Shown piece after piece: positions 56,711 to 64,000 of a stretch of DNA of 64,000 nucleotides. The DNA comes from Fremontodendron californicum (taxonomy: Eukaryota > Streptophyta > Magnoliopsida > Malvales > Malvaceae). The notes beneath the pieces are model-generated. The model was not told the DNA's origin, did not search any database, and worked only from the letters and a program-made list of their open reading frames with translations. The stretch is from NCBI GenBank assembly GCA_030761205.1, contig JAULJL010000039.1, positions 9,000,001 to 9,064,000 of the forward strand, read 5' to 3'. Each line of letters opens with the position of its first letter. The first letter of the stretch is position 1. A program made the translations under genes and the position numbers.

Positions 56711-58017
56711 TATTCAATTTAAATTTATTAAAATCTCAACCATAGATTTAGTTAAAAATGTTTTGGATAAAATAGTGGAACCTCCATTTTTTTCTTTCAT
56801 TCCTTATAAAGTAGTGGAGAGAATGTTTTGCCCCTAAAAGACTTAGGTTAACTGCCCTTTTCCGCCAAAGAGAAAAACGCCCTCATCTAGCATTTAGATT
56901 TGCACTCTCTACTATCATTGCTATATATTTTTTATTTTTTTGATACGTTGTCCGAGAATAAGGAAAAGGGTTGCAAGGTTCAAATCCCAGATCTAATGAA
57001 TGACACCTCTTAAGAGTAGCTGCATGAACCAACTTAATTAAGCTCCGGGTTCATAATAATAGGAATATTGTGCAAATTTTCTTCCTTAGAGGAGCCTCCC
57101 ATTTACTTATATGCTAGATTTACATTACAGATGCAGATGTAGCTCCTTGAACCCATGTTTCTGCAATTCTAAATTTTTGTTTGGTTGAATTGAAAATTTC
57201 AAATCAAATAAGATTTATAAGCATAGTAAATATTTTACCTGCTTGTGAGTCTTATTTTTTCTCTTATTTTTCCATTTCTACAGTTGAGCCACATCAGGAT
57301 TAATCTTAAACTAATCAAAATGTAGCCTTCTTTTTTAGCACATGAATGATCAATTCACAATAATAGAATAATGTTTTCCTTTTGGGTTATAGCCATCTCC
57401 ATGTGCTATTTGAAAATGCTATATATAATGGGTGATCACTACTAAAAACTTCTTTTAGGCAGTTTTCTGATCTGTACCCCATTGTGACTTTGTCATCAAC
57501 AATCCTAATTCAATAGATACTCTTCATGGCATGTTCTCTTATATATATACACTCGATTTTGACACATACACAACGTGTGTGGGTGAAAAAGAAAATAGGT
57601 AAAGAAAAAATAAAATAAAAAATTACGTACAGATAATGGATAGTTTTTTAAATTGGATGACTGCAAAAAAAAAAAAAAAATTTAAAAATATTAAATAACA
57701 TTTATACTTTTCATTTTATATGTTTATTAAAATTTAATTAGGATTTTTTTTCAATTCTCCAATTGAGAGTAACACGAAATTCGGCCGAGAGCATTATTAT
57801 TAATAGTATAAATTTTACAAGAATGAAATTTTAAGGAGGTAGCTGAAACAACTAAAAAACGACTTGAGTTTGTACCTTGGAGACTCCGACGCTCCTTGAC
57901 CATATTTGTTTTGCACATTTAATTTCTCATCAAAAGACTACGACTTAGACATTAAAAAGTTTTATCACACATTCACATAGGGCAAGGACAGAGATGGAAA
58001 AGCAAAGAATAAATAAA
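56711..58017. other. AT-rich intergenic DNA without recognisable features
   Basis: Nothing coding is supported on either strand. A few homopolymer runs occur (for example A at 57666-57680). Confidence 0.4.
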
Positions 58018-58285
58018 TAAAATCACTAGTTGAATTAGTGTCGCAAGTTAAATAATACAAACTCAAAAAATTAATAAAAAAATTAAAAATAATAATAATA
58101 ATAGTATTATATATGAAATTAAGTGTATATATGTTATTCAATTTTTATTTTTTTTTAAAAACTCATTTAAAAAAAAACTACTCATTTCCTAAAAATTACC
58201 ACCTATTTTTAACATAATTTTTTTTTAAATATAATTTTTTTTTTCAAAATATTCATCATATTTTACTATATATCTATAAAAATAG
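58018..58285 (+). mobile_element. Isolated mini-Helitron remnant
   Basis: TTGAATTAGTGTCGCAAGTTAAATAATACAAACTC-like sequence, with changes, resembles the 5' hairpin part of the array units, followed by the same kind of A/T-rich body. A 3' hairpin with CTAG is not found, so it is a decayed copy. Confidence 0.4.
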
Positions 58286-58317
58286 ATTAAAGCAATCCCC
58301 TCAATTTGACACGTTAT

Positions 58318-58880
58318 GTTCATGGCAAGCTTTGATTTTTTATTTTTTTATTTTATGTTTTTGGTTTTTTATATTTATGTTATGTTTGTATTGTTTTTTT
58401 GTGTCATAATCATATTACGTTATTATATATTTATATAAATTTTGACACGTTAATAATTCGTTTTAAGTAGATTTTGACACGTTCGTGTATTCGTATTGTA
58501 TTCATTTTTTGTGTCGTATTTTAATTATTTTTTTCATATTATATTCGTATTGTATAATCATGTTGTGTTTAAAATTGTCAAGTCTAATTGACATTATTTA
58601 AATAACTCCCAATTTTGTGTCATTTTTCATCGTGTTCGTGTTACTTTTTCGTGTCATAATCGTATTCAATGTATTATATATTTATATAAATTTTGACATG
58701 TTAATAATTCATTTTATGTATATTTTGACACGTTCGTCTATTCATGTCGTGTTCATGTTATTTTTCGTATCTTGTCGTGTTTTAATTATTTTTCGCGTGT
58801 TGTTGTTGTGTCGTATGATCATGTTATATCCGAAATTGCCTGATCTTGTTTACATTATTCAAAAAACTTTCAATTTTGTG
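58318..58880 (+). repeat. 250 bp tandem duplication rich in GTGTC/ACACG
   Basis: GTGTCATAATCRTATT and TATATATTTATATAAATTTTGAC occur at 58401 and again 250 bp later at 58651, with the flanking 200 bp aligned. Two units are visible. The small ORF at 58617-58901 is a translation of the repeat. Confidence 0.8.
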
Positions 58881-59029
58881 TCACAGTCATATAATGATTA
58901 AGAATTGTTATTTGTCTAGATTACCTTACTTTAAAAGTTATCCTCAGGTAAAAATATTTTGCATAATTTATCATGATAATTCAATTTAAACTCTAAGTTC
59001 ATTGCTTTCTTTAAAGGGTTTACTTTAAT

Positions 59030-59710
59030 CAATTCTTTTTTTTTTGCTATTTATTTATTTTTTAAAAAAAAAAACTAATTAATTCTTTTTTTGGCTATTT
59101 GTTTATTTTTAAAAAATTAAAAAATAATTATTTTATTTGTTTATTTAAAAAAAATAATCATTTTATTTGTTTATTTGCTTTCTAATTATTATGTATATAT
59201 TTTCATTTCTATAATTATTTAACCAATTTAGTAAAAAATAATTAAAATTTAATGAAAATAAATAATTCTTACATATTTAATTTTTATAATTAATATAAAA
59301 TTATTATATTAATGTGACAAATGTCATCCAATTAGGCCTTAATTTTTTTTTTTTTTTGCTATTTACTTGATTTTTTTAAGAAAAAACAAAAAGGAAATAA
59401 AAATGTAATTATATTATATGTTTATATACTTTCTAATTATTATGTATATATTTTCATTTCTATAATTATTAATCAATTTAGTAAAAAATAATAAAAATAA
59501 ATAATTCTTACATATTTAAATTTTATAATTAACATAAAATTATTATGTTAATATTAAGGATATTTAATATTAAATTATAATATATTTTTAAAAATTAAGA
59601 TTTCTAAATGTATTTGTATTGTTTAATTTATAAATAAATAATTTTTACATATTTAATTTTTATAATTAACATAAAATTATTATATTAATATTAAGGATAA
59701 TTAATACTAA
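59030..59710 (+). repeat. 251 bp AT-rich duplications, two full and one partial unit
   Basis: TCTAATTATTATGTATATAT lies at 59181 and 59432. The following AAATAATTCTTACATATTTA block recurs a third time near 59632. The content is non-coding. Confidence 0.75.
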
Positions 59711-59969
59711 ATTAATTTTTTTTTAAGATCGACTTAAATACCTTCAAATACTTAATTGAAATGGATATATTACTTTATAATATATATATATATATCCGGC
59801 AAAAATTAAAATAGAAAATGATTTGTTTTCTGATGTGTTATGATGCAAAATTTTATATTTATTTATTATTATGCTTACTTTCATTTGACAAATGTCAGAA
59901 TACTTCAGAAATAAGACATCATTGACAATAATTGGATCAACACTTTGACAGTTTGACTTATTTACTAAT

Positions 59970-60534
59970 GGGTAAATTTGAAAAACATGTCAATAACAAA
60001 TTATTGTCAAAATGGTATAATGAGTAAAAATTATTTGAAAAAGAAAAATGAACAATTAAAAATTATTAAGAAGAAAATTGTAAAGACAAAATTACTCTTG
60101 ATAAAAAAACTTCTCCTTCCTTTTTCTCTTATTTTTTAATTAAAAAATAATTTTTTTTGAAAATAAATTTTTTTAATTTAAAAAATATATTTTTAAAATT
60201 TAAAATTTTTATTTACTTTTTTTAATTAATTTTTTTTAAAAATAACATTATTTTTTCTAAAATTATTTTTTATTTAGTTTTTAAATTTAAAAAAAATAAA
60301 ATATTTAAATATTTTATTTTTTTAAATTTATTTTTAATTAAAATTTTTAAAAAAAATAATATTTTCTTAATAGAGGAGAAAGAAAAAATATATTTTTTCA
60401 TTAAGGGTAATCTTGTCTTTACAATATCTTTTATAATAATTTTTAATTATTCATTTCTTTTTTTAAATAATTTTTATCCATTATATCGTTTAACAATAAT
60501 TTAACTATTGACAGCATGTTTTTCATATTTACCC
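59970..60534. mobile_element. Foldback element with about 180-200 bp inverted arms
   Basis: The left arm starts GGGTAAATTTGAAAAACATG at 59970 and includes ATTGTAAAGACAAAATTAC; the right arm ends CATGTTTTTCATATTTACCC at 60534 and includes GTAATCTTGTCTTTACAAT. The arms pair over most of their length with small gaps, around an extremely AT-rich centre. No coding sequence is present. Target-site duplication is unclear. Confidence 0.65.
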
Positions 60535-62035
60535 TTTGTCTTTACTTTACCACTAAATAAATCTTGCCTAATGGGCTATAATTTTCCACTTATTGATATG
60601 TTTATTACTTTTCAAATTTATCAAAAGCTGAATAAACAAATTTATTCTTATTTTTGTTGGCTTATAGATTTACTAGATTCCAAGTAAAATTATTCAAGCA
60701 CTAATTTTTCTTATATACATGTAGTTTGAATGCAATTTTATTTTATTTTTTTGCAAATTCAAATAGGGTTTTGTAATTTACTTGGGGAATTTTTAAATTT
60801 CATGTATGAGATATATTTCTTCAATCATTTATTGATTATTACACATTGGATCCCAAAATCGTCCAACCAAATTCGTTCTTGTCAAAAAAATAAATAATTT
60901 CAAACTAATTATTGCAAAAAAAAAAAAAAAAAAAGTGAATACATTGAATTGTCAATATGGGAATAGAAAATAACAATCAATCCACTTACCTAAATAAACT
61001 AAAAAAAAGAAAAAGAACAACCATATTTCTATTCCATAATTATTAATTAACTTAAAAAATGGAAACCTTGTTTTTGGTAACACAATCACGTAACTACATT
61101 TGTATTTTTTTGTTATTATAATTTAATATAAAAATGAAAATTTTCATAAACAAGATTACGAGATTACCACATATCTTATATTTTTTTTAATTAGTTTTTT
61201 ATTTTTTAATATATTCTAAAAGTATGCATCATCCTGTTAAATTATTTATAAAATTTAAAAATTTTACCGACAATAAATTAAATAATTTTTCTTTTTTAAA
61301 TATAACCTCATGTGATAAGTTACAAATCTCGAGCTCCCCTAAGTGAAACTTAAAAATTTCGCAACTTAGTCCATTATGCTAATTTAACTTCAAATCAATT
61401 TCATTGTAAATCTCAAAACAATAATTGTAAAAAAAATGGATAAATTGAGTTATCAATATGGCTTTACAAAAAAAAAAAAAAACTATCCACTATAAAATCA
61501 CAAATGATAAACACATTCAAGATTCTCTTACCATAATTAACTCAAAAAATACAAAGAAAAAAATATAAATGCTTATACAATGTTTGAAAAAAATGAATTC
61601 TTTTTTTGAGTTTTAATAAATATATAAAATGTGAAAATAAAATATATACTACCTATAAATTAGTTAAGATTCATTATGGTTATATTTGAACGAAAATGTT
61701 AACAATATCTAGTGGCATTAATTAAAATAATATTTTTTTAAAAAAATGCAATTAATATTTTATTTTATTTTAATTTAATAAAAATAATGCATTAAATATA
61801 AAAACTTTCTTAAAATAATAATTAAATAATTTTTAATTGATACTTATAGACAACAATTAATCATACTCATATTTGAAAAATATAAAAAATAAATTTCAAA
61901 TTCTCACATTATGTATAATTATTTCAAGTATGCATCCAACAAATTAATAAATTTAAAAACTAATCATAAGATTATATTTGAACATCTTTTATCATATAAT
62001 TTATACTAATTTTGAAATTCGAATATTTTTTTTAA
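60535..62035. other. AT-rich intergenic DNA without recognisable features
   Basis: I see no gene, RNA gene or defined repeat over this stretch apart from homopolymer runs (for example A at 60917-60933). Confidence 0.4.
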
Positions 62036-62306
62036 GGATTTTGCTAACAAGTGTCCTAACGGTATTTTTTAAAATTATTAGATATAATAATATCTTTATC
62101 CAATACATTAAAAATGATAAATAAAATTATCAACTATTATATATATATATTTGATAAAAAATAATTTATTAAATAAAAGTTATTGAACATCCAACTCCAG
62201 AGTAGTGGGTTCAAAAAGATTGGACTGTCTTTCAACCACACTACTTCATCCACAATAGTTAACGCATATTTATCAACTATTATATTTAATACAATATTAT
62301 TATTAT
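62036..62306 (+). mobile_element. Truncated MITE copy with internal insertion
   Basis: It begins GGATTTTGCTAACAAGTGTC like the intact MITE to its right and shares its body, but lacks a right terminal repeat. About 140 bp of unrelated sequence sits inside, flanked by TTATCAACTATTATAT on both sides, itself probably an insertion. Confidence 0.5.
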
Positions 62307-62493
62307 GGATTTTGTTAACGAGTGTTTTAAGGATATTTTTTTAAGCTTACTAAATATAATAATATTTTTAATCAATGTATTGAAAATGATGAATAAAATT
62401 ATTAATTTTTGTATTTAATACAATATTATTACTATAAATAATATATTAACTAATATTAAAGAGTACCCTTAGGACACTCGATTAGCAAAAACC
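62307..62493. mobile_element. MITE, 187 bp, terminal repeats GGTTTTTGYTAAYSAGTGTCC type
   Basis: Left end GGATTTTGTTAACGAGTG and right end CACTCGATTAGCAAAAACC are inverted repeats of about 30 bp. Both flanks read TAT, a 3 bp duplication that would fit a PIF/Harbinger-type MITE. Confidence 0.65.
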
Positions 62494-62677
62494 TATTATT
62501 ATACATAATATATTAACTTTTTTTTTAAGGGTATCTAAAAGAACTCGTTAACCATTTTTTTTTAAAAATTTATATTATCAAAAGCAAGTTAAAGTAATAA
62601 AGAAATAAAGAAAAATAATAGTAATAAAGAAATGAATAAACATTGAAAAACAATTTGGACGATAACATCAAGGCGAT
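62494..62677 (+). promoter_or_regulatory. Upstream region of the isopentenyl-diphosphate isomerase gene
   Basis: This A-rich stretch holds a further worn MITE end (about 62515-62545) and no clear TATA box. The promoter must overlap recently inserted MITE sequence within 200-400 bp of the coding start. No defined element can be named. Confidence 0.35.
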
Positions 62678-62848
62678 ATGCAGAAACCAGAGAACAAATC
62701 TCTGCTTTTAAATACTTCCTCCTCTCTCAGACTTTCTAGCTCGTTAGCTTCCTCTTCCTCTTTCTCTTCCCAAAACCCCATATTTTCCTCTCTTCCTCTT
62801 TTGCCCTTCCTCCCCGTCGATTCCCTCACTCCTCCCTTGCTTCCTTGA
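62678..62848 (+). CDS. Ser-rich 56-residue ORF ahead of IPI: broken transit peptide or uORF
   Basis: The ATG at 62678 opens 56 codons rich in Ser, Leu and Phe with few acidic residues, the composition of a plastid or mitochondrial transit peptide. It ends TGA at 62846-62848, 47 bases before the IPI ATG and in a different frame. The frame of the IPI ATG is itself open back to 62740 and also reads Ser/Arg/Ala-rich, as in long plant isopentenyl-diphosphate isomerases. One lost base between about 62780 and 62845 would explain the pair. Otherwise it is an upstream ORF. I infer one of these two. Confidence 0.45.
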   Translation: MQKPENKSLLLNTSSSLRLSSSLASSSSFSSQNPIFSSLPLLPFLPVDSLTPPLLP

Positions 62849-62895
62849 GGGCAACTTTGTCTTTTCCTACCCAAGCTACAGCCGCTACCGCTACC

Positions 62896-62957
62896 ATGGG
62901 TGACGCTCCCGACGCTGGCATGGACGCTGTCCAAAGACGCCTCATGTTTGAGGATGA
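62896..62957 (+). CDS. IPI: Isopentenyl-diphosphate delta-isomerase, exon 1 (partial gene)
   Basis: The ATG in a strong context (ACCATGGG) starts MGDAPDAGMDAVQRRLMFED, the characteristic beginning of the mature plant type I isopentenyl-diphosphate isomerase. That enzyme interconverts IPP and DMAPP for terpenoid and cytokinin side-chain synthesis, in plastids, mitochondria, peroxisomes or cytosol depending on isoform. Exon 1 ends at 62957 with GTGAGT as splice donor, splitting the codon after F-E-D. The next expected residues (C-I-L-V-D-E) are not found before the window ends, so intron 1 exceeds 1 kb and the Nudix catalytic exons lie beyond. Starting at this ATG gives the short form without a transit peptide. 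Confidence 0.75.
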
Positions 62958-64000
62958 GTGAGTTTTCCCATTCCGCACTTCCCCTTTTCGTTTTATTTAC
63001 GTTTTTACCATTTTGGCCATCATCTTTTTCCATTTTTTTTTCATTGTTGATCTGGGTTGCTTTGATGCTCTGTTTGGTTTCGGAGAAAAATGAAGGAAAA
63101 AATGAAAGGAAGGAAAGTTGAAGCTAAAGTCAACTGATTCTATTAGATTCCTTCTTTTCTGTTACAAAATTCTGTTATCATTTTTACTAACTAACATAAC
63201 AGATTTTTACATAAATTTTTTATTGATACCCAGAAATTTTTCTTTGTTCTTTTCTATTAATACATGTATTTTTTACGTAGACAGTATACGTATACATATG
63301 TTGCTATGTGTATTTTTATGTAGGTAAGCTTTAAAAAAAATAGCTTTATTCGGCTGTTAATTTAAGTAAAAGTTGTTAGCTTTCTTCGGCAGCTAAAGAA
63401 GAGATTACGCGCATGAGTCCTCAAACTCGCAACCTCTAGGAGCCGCATCACATGTCATGCCATCTGAGCAAATACTCCGTGTAAAAGTTCTTAGTTATAT
63501 GTATAAGATTTGATGATTTCCATAATTGGAAACATATACAACTCCTCTAACAGCAGTGGACTTTCCATTTATTGGTTAATTATTTTTTTCTTGGGGCCGC
63601 GCGATCTGCTTTCCCGGTAACTTGAGGGGGAAATGATTGGGAACTTCTTTTTTGTGACCAAGAAAATAATTTTCTTTTTCCTTCATAGACTTAGCAACCA
63701 GATGTGAAAGTATCAGAGTGTATTGAATTTTGAGCTATTTTTCTATATTTTCTGTTGAATATTATTTTAATACTTCTGCAACGGCAAGTAGAATTGAAAA
63801 TTACTAAAAAAAAAAAAAATCACTAGGACCATGATTTTTATTCTTATTATTGTTATTATTGGAGGATCTTTTTTGGCAGCTAAGTCAACTATGAAGAATA
63901 AATAGGATTGTATTGCTAGCTCCCTATTTATTTTTATTATTTGTGGTGCTATCAATTTTGATTGGTAGCTATGAAACCTAAAAGCAAAAGCAGGCTAGCT
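62958..64000 (+). other. Intron 1 of the IPI gene (open at window end)
   Basis: It starts GTGAGTTTTC and is T-rich as plant introns are. I find no second exon of the family. The short ORFs at 63118-63327 and elsewhere are not supported as coding. Confidence 0.55.

Noticed and set aside
62668..63033. 121-codon minus-strand ORF over the IPI first exon
   Set aside because: Low-complexity antisense of a C/T-rich leader; the plus strand encodes the conserved IPI start with a splice donor.

Overview
This is nuclear DNA of a flowering plant, most likely a eudicot. It is AT-rich, almost gene-free and built from nested retrotransposons. The evidence is the mix of Athila-, Tat/Ogre- and Ty1/copia-type LTR elements, a TRIM, Helitrons and MITEs, plus the first exon of a plant isopentenyl-diphosphate isomerase gene at the right edge. 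I cannot name the species.

Layout. 1-11809 is the right part of a plus-strand Athila-type Ty3/gypsy element (A): gag, a broken pol, an unusual 5 kb 3' region, a polypurine tract and the 3' LTR. 11810-24794 is a minus-strand Tat/Ogre-type element (B) with a 5.3 kb LTR. 24795-38422 is a plus-strand Tat/Ogre element (C) with a 4.7 kb 3' LTR. The junctions fit A inserted in the 3' UTR of B, and B inserted in the gag of C, so the missing left halves should lie to the left of the window. 38423-44489 is a mosaic of Tat-type LTR tails with repeated primer-binding sites, a copia LTR fragment and an inverted Tat LTR. 44490-52423 is a minus-strand copia-type element with 1.8 kb LTRs and no recognisable coding region, its outer LTR interrupted by a 392 bp TRIM. 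52424-53760 is another Tat LTR end with a 70 bp CATG-rich tandem repeat. 53761-62677 is gene-free AT-rich DNA with two foldback/MITE structures, a head-to-tail array of mini-Helitrons and several 250 bp duplications. 62678-64000 is the start of the isopentenyl-diphosphate isomerase gene.

The most interesting locus is 6530-8330. Between pol and the 3' LTR, element A carries two non-retroviral ORFs that are both intact although its pol has several lesions. The first (6779-7219) has the arginine-rich stretch plus four-cysteine cluster and downstream motif of the carlavirus-type cysteine-rich nucleic-acid-binding protein family. The second (7584-8231) is a full-length, intronless LOG-type cytokinin riboside 5'-monophosphate phosphoribohydrolase. 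A retrotransposon carrying a virus-type zinc-finger regulator next to a cytokinin-activating enzyme would be a remarkable host-manipulation cassette. The LOG call is secure; the virus-family call rests on motif recognition and needs a profile search.

Limits: domains and homologies were recognised by eye. Element boundaries, repeat periods and lesion positions are good to a few bases where exact termini are quoted and to tens of bases elsewhere.
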